Source of the DNA: Myotis daubentonii
Lineage: Eukaryota > Chordata > Mammalia > Chiroptera > Vespertilionidae
Length of the DNA stretch: 64,000 bases
Assembly: GCF_963259705.1 (NCBI RefSeq)
Contig: NC_081841.1
Coordinates: 116,507,033 to 116,571,032 of the forward strand
Direction of reading: 5' to 3'
Under the pieces are notes generated by a model that made no database searches, was not told where the DNA came from, and saw only the letters and a program-made list of their open reading frames with translations. This document shows positions 54,687-64,000 of the stretch, piece by piece; position 1 is the first letter of the stretch; the number at the start of each line of letters is the position of its first letter. Both the position numbers and the translations under genes were made by a program.

Positions 54687-56450
54687 TCTTATTAATATTT
54701 TTTATTTTTTCTGTTCTGATTGGGTGTTTTTTACCTCCTTATATTCCAAATAGCTGATTGGATTTTTAGTTTCATCTACTCAGTATTGATTCTCTGTAAA
54801 TTATTTTTCACTTCCGTTAGTTTATCCTTAATTTCTGACTAGTATTTTTTTATGCTGTTGAGGTTTTCACTCAATACATTAAGCATCCTTATAGCAGTGT
54901 TTTGAACTCTGCATCTAGTATATTGCTTGTCTCCATTTTGTTTAGTTTTTTTTGTTCTGTTCTTTCATTTGGGACATTTCTTTGTCTCCTCATTTTGGCA
55001 GCCTCCTTGTGTTTGTTTCTATGTATTAAGTAGAGCTGCTACATCTCCCAACTTGGTAGAGTGGCCTAATATAGTAGGTGTTCTATAGGTTACAGTGACA
55101 CAACCTCCCTGATCACCCAAGCAGAGCCCTCAAGGGGCATCTCCCATGTGGGCTATGTACTCCCTCCTCTTGTAGTTTAACTTTGATTGCTGTTGGCTTA
55201 TCAGTAGGTGGGATTTACCCCCAGGTCAATCAGCTGGAAGGACTGGCTATGACCACCAACCACTGACCTTTGACCACTGTGGATAATCAACTGTGCAGGG
55301 GCCCACCTCATAGAGCAGGACTTACTTCAGTGGGGCTATAGTGCTTGATGAATCTGATCTTTGAGTGTGTTGCCTATGAGGTGGTTGAGCCATGATGCTT
55401 TCACATAGTCTAAAGCTGTCCACTGAGTTACTGTCTGTGAGGCTTCCCAGAGGTACAGGCCAAGATCAACCATTGCTTTTGTTCTGCCTGGGGCCACCCA
55501 GCGTGAGCTACAAAGCAGTCTGCAGATGGCTGCTACTTGTGCTGGGTTTGGAGTGCCCAGGGGAGGCCCAAGGCCTGCTGCTGTGGGGCCACTTAGCGAG
55601 AGGTACGAGTCATGCTGAGTCCAGCTGCTGCTCGTTTGATAGATTTTTAGGAGAATCTGAAGTATACAGGCCATTTGTATGGAAAAGCTGGTGGAAACAG
55701 CTTAGGTGAGCCCGAAAGTTGTGAAGTTGTATGTCATGGGGCCTCAAGGAATCACTGTGGGGCGAGGGGAGTGTGTGTGCAAGGACAAACAGTGTGAGCC
55801 ATGTTGATGGAGACTTGGATATGACTCCCACATGCCAGCTCTGCGAGGGAAGGCTCGTCCAAGGAACAATGGACTCTGCCAGCACTTCTGTCTGGGAGAA
55901 GGTTGTTTGCCCAACTCTTGCCCTAATGCCAGACAATTTTGTTCCTCCCCATATGTCTCTGTTGCTTTTCACGCTGCAGTCCCAGCACTAAAGCTCAGAG
56001 GGAGTGAGTCTGAGTAAGTGCCTTCATGGGCCCTTTAAGAGGAATTGCCTGGGATTCCAGCAGCCTTTGTCTTCCTCCGCTTCAATCCCTGATGGTTTTT
56101 ACAACCTGAAATCATGAGGACTTCTCTTCCTAGCACTAGAACCCAGGTTTGGGGGGCTGGGGACGCTGGTGTAAGGCTGGGACTCCTTGCCCCTCAAGGT
56201 GCAGCTCCACAGCTGAGATATCCCTTCCAATTTTTATCTGCCACATTTTGGTGTGGTACCAGCCTGTTCCACATCTTCACCTCCCTTAACAGTCTGGATA
56301 TGGCTTCTTTAATTCCCTAGTTGTAGGACTTCCATTCAGCCAGATTTCAATTGGTTCTGAATGATGGTTAGTCTGTAATTTAGTTGTAATTTTGATGTGA
56401 TTGTGGGAGGAGGTGAGTACCACTCTTACTTATGCCACCATGTTGTTCAG

Positions 56451-56623
56451 AAGTGAGAGTTTCCAGAACTAAATCTTGGTGAATGTCCTTTCCAAGAAAC
56501 AACACATCCTTCTGCCATGTCCAAGAAACTGCAGCATGGCCTCCCATTTGTGAGCACTCAGGTTTTTTCTGAATGTGCTGTAGCTAACATAAACCCCTGT
56601 ATTGTGGATAGTGAAAAAGTTAC
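56451..56623 (+). other. ALG5 intron between old HAL1 and SINE
   Basis: No defined element; some wording recalls old LINE 3' sequence. Confidence 0.4.
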
Positions 56624-56641
56624 AAAAGAATTAATAATAAA

Positions 56642-56863
56642 GCCCTGACCAGTTTGGCTCAGTGGATAGAGCATCAGCCTGTGGACTGGGGGGTCCCAGG
56701 TTCAATTCCGGTCAAAGGCATGTGCCTTGGTTGCGGGCACATCCCCAGAGGGAGGTGTGCGGGAGGCAGCTGATCGATGTTTCTCTCCCATCGATGTTTC
56801 TAATTCTCTCTATCCCTCTCCCTTCCTCTATGTAAAAAATCAATAAAATAAAAATAAATTAAA
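56642..56863 (+). mobile_element. Ves SINE, complete with 18-bp TSD
   Basis: Intact box A (TTTGGCTCAGTGGATAGAG) and box B (GGTTCAATTCC), body with GGCAGCTGATCGATG, tail with AAAATCAATAAAATAAAAAT. Identical AAAAGAATTAATAATAAA at 56624-56641 and 56864-56881. Confidence 0.97.
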
Positions 56864-56881
56864 AAAAGAATTAATAATAAA

Positions 56882-58050
56882 AATAATAAACTGTGACTTC
56901 AATAGCTTAATTGCATAGATTTCAGACTTATCTTTTCTAAATACATTTATACATATTCTCAGTTAACGCTACCATGTGTTCTGCTCCCTTAGAAGTAAAA
57001 CCTGATTCAGCACTGATGGAGTCTTTTAGCACCCTTAAATGTATTCATATTTCCATTTGTTCTGTGTAACAGTTATAATAATAATGTTTATATTGTGTGG
57101 GTATTCTTGAATTTATCCTTTAAAAGATTCAAAATAGAATCTATTACTATGTGATGTCTTTAGATTTTCTTTGAAGACATCTTGGGACTTCTTTGAACTT
57201 CTTATTTTAAGATAATGAAATTCCTTTAAATTTTACCTGAATTCCTTGTTTATATTTCATAACATTAGAAAGATTATTTTTAATATTGAAGTAGTGAATG
57301 TCTTTTTCCTTGATGTTTTTAGATGTCTACCAGAAGTTCATATAATGCTATTCTATGACTTTGTTTTACTAAGTTTATCCTATAATATATCTTCAGTTGT
57401 CTTTTAAATTTAAGATATTTTGCCAGGTTTTTAAAACTAAAGGAAGATCTTCTTTGTAGTTTATTGTTATACATTTAAATATGCTTCACAACAAATTTAA
57501 GGTATTCATGTGAACTTCACGTTTCTAGATTTAAAAAATAGCCATTATCCTAAAACAAACAAAAATCTTGTATTCACATCGAAGCAAAAACAATCTTGAG
57601 TATTTTTATTTATAACTAGTAAGGTCACCTAAATCACATTCAAGAAAAATAATTTATAGCTATTGTTTTTCTACCTTTTAGATTTTATTTTTCTATCTTT
57701 GAATTTCTACTTGTTCCTTTCCTAAGCATAAATGCTCTTTTGGAGGATTAATCAGTCAACCAGTATTTACTGGAAATATTTTATATGGAAGGCAAGGTGT
57801 TATGAAATTCCCAGAGTATTTTAAGATTAGGTTTCTGCCCTATCTACTTAGAGAAGTAGGACATAATTATATCAAAACATAACTAGAGATTCTAGGTGAT
57901 AAATGAGAAGTGTTAGATCCTTTCAAAAAGCTTATTTTAAATATTTTAATACCTTATAAATATTTTATTCTTCCTTCCCTTCTTGGCCTATTTACATGAG
58001 TGAAATTATAGTCAAAGGTTAAAATGAGCTTTCACGTTTTCCTTATTAAA
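56882..58050 (+). other. ALG5 intron, quiet unique sequence
   Basis: AT-rich with no recognised element, RNA gene or open coding region. Confidence 0.6.
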
Positions 58051-58255
58051 ATTATTTATTGAGTTCCTATTACTTTCTGTGCCAAATACTTGGCTAAAGG
58101 CTTTAATATTATCTCATTTAATTCTTGTAAAAACATCTGAAAGTAGGCATTTTCATTCCCATTTTCAGAAGAGGAAAGTGAGACAGAGAGTGTAAGTAAC
58201 TTGCTCATGGTTACACTAATTATTAATGAATTTGAATATAGGTCTCTTAGTTCAG
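58051..58255 (+). mobile_element. MIR SINE
   Basis: Ancient mammalian MIR: TATTATCTCATTTAATTCTT, CCCATTTTCAGAAGAGG, GTAAGTAACTTGCTCATGGT in the canonical order. Confidence 0.9.
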
Positions 58256-58952
58256 TGGGTTTTTTTCTACTTATGTTATCAGTGAGTTGTGGTTCTGTTC
58301 AATGATAGAAAAAGCTATGCGAATAAAGAATGATACTAAAGATTATAATTATAAAAGAACAAAAGGAGGAACGGACCTTTATCTACTGGTATGCGATATT
58401 AAACATTTTACATAGACTCATAATAGGTTGTTTATATAAATATCTAATGTATCATTTCATAGGTCTATTAACCCATGTTAAGAGATCCTATCTTTTATAA
58501 TTCCAAATATGAAAGTCTTAAATATAGAGATAATTAAGGATCTATTATTCTTATGTTTTAAAGTTTTCAGTGTTTAATGAATAATAGAATATTATGTCCT
58601 GGTTCTACTAATAATGAAATTAATTACTAATAATAATTAATAAACAGGAGTAAAGATTACTTAAGTTTAGTATCTAAAGTATTAAAGAACTTGTTAAAAT
58701 ATATTTAATCAGATGTGTCATGCCTAATTAGACATACTGGGTTTTTGTTTCAAATTCCTTTCTAGTCTGAAACTTTTGTGATATTATGCTGAACCTCTTT
58801 TATCATTATTTTTATTAGCTAGGTATTGAACTTCAGGTTCAAATTTTACTGTTTGCTTTTTCAAGATATTCTGGTAACTGTCACCTTTTTTGAAACTGAA
58901 GTATATTTGGGACAAAGAGACACAAAATAGGTGAATGAGATGTTCTCTTTGC
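58256..58952 (+). other. ALG5 intron, unique sequence
   Basis: AT-rich intron; nothing recognised. Confidence 0.6.
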
Positions 58953-58960
58953 TTATAGCA

Positions 58961-59180
58961 CAGTGGTTCTCAACCTTGGCTGCACATTAGAATCACCTGG
59001 GAATCTTTAAAATCCTGATTTCTGGGCCTCATCCTCCGGAAATTCTGTTTCTTTGTTACTAATGTTGTGTCCCCGCCCCATAACAAAGAAACAGAATTTC
59101 TGGAGGATGAGGCCCAGAAATCAGGATTTTAAAAAGATTCCCAGGTGATTCTAATGTGCAGCCAAGGTTGAGAACCACTG
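58961..59180. mobile_element. hAT foldback MITE (MER5-like), near-perfect palindrome
   Basis: Arms 58961-59058 and 59081-59180 are inverted copies differing only by one substitution and a 2-base indel in a T run; a 22-base loop separates them. Termini CAGTGGTTCTCAACC are those of MER5-type hAT elements. Perfect duplication TTATAGCA at 58953-58960 and 59181-59188. Confidence 0.93.
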
Positions 59181-59474
59181 TTATAGCAGCTCAAACTGCT
59201 ATGCTATGCTTCTGATAAATTCAGGCTCTGATCTCTCACAGCTACTGTGATTCTTGTCTAACTCAACTTCCAGAGTGCCTCTGCCCTGCTCTAAGCAGAC
59301 AGTATCTTCACAGTTTCTATGATAGACTTTGCCAGTAAAGCTAATGGAACAATGGAGTTCACATGTAAGATCTTACCAGCCAATTACATATTAATTGCAG
59401 TTGTCTACAACAGGTGTTTTCACTGTCTCCTTTATAGGTAAATGGAAAAGTCATTTTTATTGTCTTTGTTTCAG

Positions 59475-59626
59475 CGTTCTTACTTCCGTACTCTGCTCAT
59501 GTATGGATTCCACTTCCTGGTGTGGTTCCTTTGTGTCAGAGGAATCAGGGACACACAGTGTGGGTTCAAATTATTAACTCGAGAAGCAGCTTTACGGACG
59601 TTTTCATCTCTACACATTGAACGATG
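59475..59626 (+). CDS. ALG5: ALG5 internal coding exon with membrane-proximal segment
   Basis: Acceptor TTTCAG at 59469-59474, donor GTAGGT at 59627. The 152-nt exon gives RSYFRTLLMYGFHFLVWFLC, then VRGIRDTQCGFKLLTREAAL and RTFSSLHIER, ending with the first two bases of a Trp codon (phase 2). It matches mammalian ALG5 in the segment following ESIAQ, including the conserved DTQCGFK block of the GT2 catalytic domain (acceptor-side region) and a hydrophobic stretch (LLMYGFHFLVWFL) that may contact the ER membrane. Differences from human are few (for example Leu for Phe in FKLFT, Leu for Ser in EAAS). The next exon should start with G and encode AFDVELLYIAQFF-like sequence; it is not within the remaining 4.4 kb. 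Confidence 0.96.
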
Positions 59627-60479
59627 GTAGGTTCCTAACTGGAATGTATCTGGTATATCCTGTTATACAGTGTTATGTCAGGTAATGAGAAGCAGGCCTG
59701 TATTCTCATAATGAACATCCAGGTTTAAACAGAATTGACACTTTTATATGTAATCTGTTCCTTTATACTTCTACTGGTTGGATATAAAGTTATGAATTCA
59801 TTTTAATTATTGACAGTATAAATTGGGAAGACTGAAAAATCCTGTGTCCTTAAGCTTTCTTTTCTTTTTTCTTTCCTTTTACAGGAGTTAAGTTCTCTCT
59901 CCTGCCTAAAACCAATCTTCTGCATCTCCTTCCACCTTCTAAGAACCTAATCTTGTTTGCTTTCCTCTGTTATACATTTAGCCTTTTCCCCTCAACCATA
60001 TCTTTCCCATCAGTTTTTAAAACAAGTTTAAATTTCTCTTGCCATTAAAAAAAAATTCTATTGACTCTGCCCCCTCCCAGCATCCCTTCAGCTCTAGCCC
60101 TGTATGCTTTCATATCTGACCTTTTCTTGAAAGAGTGGTCTGTATTCACTCTCACCATTTTCTCATTTCCCACTCACTCTTCACCCAACCTTAGTATGAA
60201 TTTTCTCTCATCCTTACCTTTATGTTGTTAAATTCAGTGGTCAAGTTTTATATGACCATTTATTGTCTTAATTAACCCATCAGCAGTTCTGAATACTTCT
60301 GAACTCTCTGTCTTGAAATATGCTGTTTCCTCAGCATATCTTTATCCCCCATCTCTCAATTCTTAACATGTTTAGTGACTAACACTGTCACACAGAAGCT
60401 TGAAACCTTGGATTCAGCTCCAACACTTCCCATAGCACTTCAACATATCCAATGCATGATCAAGGCCTGGGGATTTTAG
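59627..60479 (+). other. ALG5 intron, unique sequence
   Basis: Pyrimidine-rich at 59860-59960; no element with clear ends. Confidence 0.5.
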
Positions 60480-60975
60480 TTTTATGTTCCTCCATTCCTT
60501 TTCATGTTCACCACCACTATTGAGTATATCATCATTTCCTATGCTTCATCCTAAGGGATCTTTTCAAAAATTAAAATGATCAACCAAATGCACCCTTTCT
60601 GCCTACAATCCTTCAGTGGCTTCCCATGGCCTTGGAAGTAGACTGATAAGCAGTATCAGTATTGATTCCTTAGTTTGGCCCACCTGAGTCTCCACATGCG
60701 GAGAATTCTCAATACTCCCCTTCTCAGCTTCTTTAGATCATCTGGCCCTTAGTTTCCAGACTTGATCAGATGCCCCTAATTCTATGCTATCGCAGTACCA
60801 TAAGCCTTTCTTTGTCGCACATATCATATATATAGTATTTTCCCGTGTAATGTTTATCTCCGCTAAAACATAAGCTGCACAAAAGCTAGAACTCCATCTG
60901 ATTTTGCTTATTAATATAGTCTGTCTAATATAGTGCCTGGCACATCATAGATACTCAAAAATATTGTTGAAAAAA
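60480..60975 (+). mobile_element. L2 LINE 3' end
   Basis: CAATCCTTCAGTGGCTTCCC followed by GATCATCTGGCCCTTAG and the terminal AGTGCCTGGCACATCATAGA-TACTCAAAAATATTGTTGA region are diagnostic of ancient L2 3' ends. Left limit is approximate. Confidence 0.8.
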
Positions 60976-61584
60976 TTAACACTTAGTGTTAGCCATGGGT
61001 TCTGTGTGAATTCTGTTCATGGGGACCATGGGGAAAATCTGCATAGTCCAGTAGATGTCCTTTTTGTATTCTCTCAACTTCTGTGCATTTATATTGCAAA
61101 GATCTACTATTTCCCTAGATATAGATATTTTATACCACCAAAAATCTTTAGAGAAACTATAGTTGCAGAATTAAAATTATCATTCAAACATGGTTTTTAA
61201 AATTTTTAACTAGATTTAAATTTTTAAATCTATATTTGGTCTTCAAATTAAGGTACATGCTTTGTTGTGTTGAAGAATAAAATATACTAATAGTTAATGA
61301 ACTCTAAAATTAGAATCTAATTTAAGAAGCCACTCAAAGTAAAGCCCTCCCTCTGCATTACATATTTCTCAGTCAGCTGTTACTTCTAGAACTAGGGTCA
61401 GAGAACTAGGTACCTTGTAGTTTAAAGGAAGGATTTACAAATGGAAAACATTAGGGTTAGGATTGATAACTTAAAAGTCATGAAGGTTTCCTCATTAGGT
61501 TTGTTCTATAGCAGCTTCTGCCAAAAGAAATAAAATATAAGACACAAATGCAAGCCATTTTTGTAATTTTATATTTTCTAGTAA
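60976..61584 (+). other. ALG5 intron, unique sequence
   Basis: No recognised gene or repeat. Confidence 0.55.
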
Positions 61585-61587
61585 TGA

Positions 61588-61643
61588 TGCCCGGATGGTG
61601 TACAGGAGACAACTGATTGATGTTTCTTTCTCACATTGATGTT

Positions 61644-61680
<37 letters not shown>

Positions 61681-61728
61681 ATAGCTATCTCTTCCTTCCT
61701 TTCTCTAAAAAAAATCAATTAAAAAAAG
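61588..61728 (+). mobile_element. 5'-truncated Ves SINE with expanded (ATCT)n
   Basis: Starts inside the body (GATGGTGTACAGGAGACAAC, ACTGATTGATGTTTC) and ends with an A-rich tail. A tetranucleotide ATCT array (about 61646-61682) has grown in its CT-rich segment. Confidence 0.8.
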
Positions 61729-62481
61729 AAAAATGAAATTTATTTTAATAATATACTTAACAAAAATATTTTCATTTCAGTGTGTACTCAGTGTGAAAAA
61801 GTATTGAGATGTTTAACATTCATTTCTTTGTATTGTCTTCAAATTACAATACATTTAAATTCAGACTAGCTACATTTCAAGTGTCCAGTAGTCACATGGT
61901 GGCTACTGTATTGGACAACATAGTTCCAGGATATTGGGAGATTTTTAGTTACATTTAAAAATTTTGTTTTTCTTCTTTAAATGTTATGCTCATGTGCATT
62001 CCTTTTAAATTATTTATTTGCCTTGGTTGGCATAGTACTGACCTGACTTAAAATTTTAGCCTCTCACATTTCTTTATGGTCCAATTATGTTTAATTTGGA
62101 CCTGTAAAAGAGAACTACCAAATATGCATGTATCACCTTAATTAGCAGTATTCTCTTTATCACTTTTCATCAATAATTGTCATTTAAACATTTCTTTAAA
62201 TCAAAATCATCTACACTTTTTTAGTCAAGAAAGACTAAAGAAAAGATTTTTTATGTAGTATAAATTGTAGAAATAAAGTTGTGCATCTGTTTATTTCCAT
62301 ACATCACCAGGGACTTGTTTCTTAAAGAATTTATCCTAAAAAATTCATTCAGATTTTTCAAATAAATTTCATTAAAACCCAAGTTGAATTTCTAGGTATT
62401 AGAAAACATGTAGCTGAAGTTAAAAGACTAGACATTTCTTTTATTCTGAATTACAGACTTGAGTATAGATAATGTTAAATA
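61729..62481 (+). other. ALG5 intron, unique sequence
   Basis: AT-rich; nothing recognised. Confidence 0.55.
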
Positions 62482-63020
62482 TCCTATCTAATAAAAGACA
62501 AAAAGGGTAATTAACCATACCTCCGCTACGCTTCCTATTGGCTAATCAGGGCAATATGCAAATTAACTGCCAAGAAAGATGGCAGTTAACTGCCAACAAA
62601 GATGGCGGTTAATTTGCATACGCACAATGATGGGAGGCGAAAGGGGAAAGACGGAAGAACGGTGATCGGAAACCCAGGCGGCAGGCAAGAGCTGGGGGGC
62701 GGGCAAAGGCTGCCTTTGGCCGCCCTGCAGCCGGTGATCGCCATCGGAAAGCCAGGCAGCAGGCCAGGTGACACCCCCTGACCAGGGGTGCCGGCTGCCT
62801 ACAACCCCATGAGCCCCATGGCGATCGGAGGAAGAAAGAGCCTGCGGCCCATGAGCCCCATGGCGATTGGAGGGAGAGAGAGCCGGGGCGCAGGCCAGGT
62901 GGCAACCCCAGACCTCCGGGGGCCAGGTTGCTGGCTGGGCTGCAGCCCCGTGATCCCCATGGCAATCGGAGGGAGAGAGAGCCGGGGCGCAGGCCAGGCG
63001 GCACCCAGGCACCCCAGCAC
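62482..63020 (+). mobile_element. HeliBat Helitron, 3' end not found
   Basis: 5' end TCCTATCTAATAAAAGACAA after A, with subterminal GCTAATCAGGGCAATATGCA shared with the 5' side of the elements at 24840 and 41400. The interior has an imperfect tandem repeat (CCATGGCGATTGGAGGGAGA) at 62805-62995. The usual hairpin plus CTAG terminus is absent, so the right boundary is arbitrary. Confidence 0.8.
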
Positions 63021-63860
63021 CTGACATGCAAAGGTCAGGGATAAATGACTTTTCCCAACCACATCTGCAAATATCCCGGGGAAGGCATCACTGAAGAGTT
63101 CACAACTCTCTTACTTGGCAAGGAATCAAAAAGTTGGCAACGGAAACAATCCCTTACATCAAAGTTAAGGTCCCTCTGGGTAAAAAAGAATATATCCAAC
63201 GTAAAGGAGGGAGCAGGCAAAAATAATAGGTTCTCATGACTTCCACTGAAGATTGAGCATATGACAGACACAAAACGAACATACAAATTAAAACAGACAG
63301 TGGACATTCAAATGACCTGAATCAATTGTCACTGTTTGTCCCGATAGCAGCAATGCTTATGTGATAATATAGTTTAACAAACATACAAAACAAGTCACAT
63401 GATAAGAGAGGTTCAGCTCCTAAAGTAAATTGAATATATTCTTTTAAAATTCTAATGTCCTTCCCTCTGACTTTAATTCTTAATTTTCCAATCAGAAAAT
63501 TACCCCAGGTGATTCAGTAACATGTAGAACTCCAGTAACCTAACTTATTTAAAAAAACAAACATCCCAACCATTTTTAAAATATTTAAATTGATATTTTA
63601 GGGTTAAAATTATAGAAGATATTTAGATCCAAATATGTTTTCTGAATAGAAAATATTTGTTTTTGATTTAAAAAAAATAAACAAAAAAAATATGTAAGTG
63701 ATACATTTTCCCAAGGAACTCTGACTTAGTACCTTTCCCTCTAACTTTCTTCAAATTAAGTGAATCTATGGAGTTCCCTATACTGCACAAGTTTTAATGA
63801 AAGAAAATAAGACTTTCTAAGAACATCAAATACATGTTTTCTTATTTACAAACATATATA
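63021..63860 (+). other. ALG5 intron or Helitron cargo, unassigned
   Basis: 63030-63340 is less AT-rich than its surroundings and open on the minus strand for 90 codons (63307-63035); no domain is recognised. The rest is AT-rich intron. Confidence 0.4.
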
Positions 63861-63861
63861 C

Positions 63862-63863
<2 letters not shown>

Positions 63864-63913
<50 letters not shown>

Positions 63914-63932
63914 CTCTCTCTCTCTCTCTCTA
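63864..63932. repeat. (TC)n microsatellite
   Basis: About 69 bases of CT repeats with two TATC interruptions. Confidence 0.95.
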
Positions 63933-64000
63933 TAAAATATCTTCTTACTGATTGAGAGAGGAAGGGAGAGGGGGAGAGAGAGAAACATCAATGATGAGAG
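63933..64000 (-). mobile_element. Ves-type SINE, antisense, cut by the window edge
   Basis: TATAAAATATCTTCTTACTG then GAGAGGAAGGGAGAGGGGGA and GAGAGAAACATCAATGATGA are the complement of the SINE tail and CT tract, as at 1-60. The rest lies outside. Confidence 0.85.

Larger units (their letters stand above)
44786..54689 (-). mobile_element. ~7-kb full-length L1, antisense, with two insertions
   Basis: On the minus strand: 5' end at about 54685 (GACAAGATGGCGGTGG, a YY1-type motif), a ~2.1-kb 5' UTR, ORF1 (52548 to 51659), ORF2 (51610 to 45063), 3' UTR and poly(A) complement at 44790. It is interrupted by a 2.64-kb retro-insert (47177-49819, 10-bp duplication ATTCTCTTTC) and a hAT MITE (50281-50492). 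Removing both leaves about 7.05 kb. Confidence 0.9.
43856..56450 (-). mobile_element. Old HAL1/L1M element, antisense, split by a younger L1
   Basis: The left part, 43856-44785, holds the 3' UTR and the ORF1 C-terminal domain (44206-44436 reads LQARRQWQEIFKVM-like). The right part, 54690-56450, holds the rest of ORF1 and a long leader ending with the complement of AACAACATGGTGGCATAAG at about 56440. No ORF2 is found between ORF1 and the 3' UTR, which favours HAL1 over L1. Strongly diverged. Confidence 0.7.

Overview
The window is non-coding-rich mammalian DNA from a vesper bat (Vespertilionidae; Myotis, Eptesicus or Pipistrellus type). The diagnosis rests on the combination of many HeliBat Helitrons, tRNA-derived Ves SINEs, a piggyBac MITE with TTAA target sites, hAT MITEs with 8-bp target duplications, and bat-type LINE-1 and HAL1 (half-L1, ORF1-only) retrotransposons. 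I cannot fix the species from this window alone.

The only host gene I can support is ALG5 (dolichyl-phosphate beta-glucosyltransferase, the ER enzyme that makes dolichyl-P-glucose for N-glycosylation), on the + strand. Three internal coding exons are present: 564-677 (with the DAD metal-binding motif), 21868-21927 and 59475-59626. They join in frame (phase 0, 0, then a split Trp codon). The 5' and 3' exons lie outside the window. The two complete introns are about 21.2 kb and 37.5 kb and are packed with transposons.

Layout. 1-9.1 kb: Ves SINE, ALG5 exon, Helitron, then an old sense L1 carrying a 722-bp hAT element, a Helitron and a small poly(A) retro-insert. 9.1-12.6 kb: LTR/MaLR and L1 relics, several SINEs (one nested in another), and a minisatellite-bearing Helitron. 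12.6-14.5 kb: complete HAL1 with an uninterrupted 280-codon ORF1. 14.5-25.7 kb: Helitrons, a 5'-truncated antisense L1, a piggyBac MITE in an old L1, and the short ALG5 exon. 25.7-36.9 kb: three-layer nest (HAL1-A contains HAL1-B, which contains a 6.2-kb L1) plus a hAT MITE and a U6 retropseudogene. 37.0-42.6 kb: an unbroken same-strand train of Helitrons. One 2.56-kb member carries a captured piece of the Wnt receptor gene FZD1 (5' leader, signal peptide and proline/glutamine-rich N terminus). 43-56.5 kb: an old antisense HAL1/L1M split by a ~7-kb antisense L1, which is itself split by a 2.64-kb insert ending in an ERV LTR and by a hAT MITE. 56.5-64 kb: the quietest part, with a SINE, MIR, a nearly perfect 98-bp-arm hAT foldback, the third ALG5 exon, L2, a Helitron and a SINE at the edge.

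About 18 Helitron units cover roughly 13 kb (about 20%) by my boundaries. No autonomous Helitron Rep/helicase, intact L1 ORF2, tRNA gene, rRNA gene or CRISPR array was found. Family names come from recognised termini and motifs, not from a database search.
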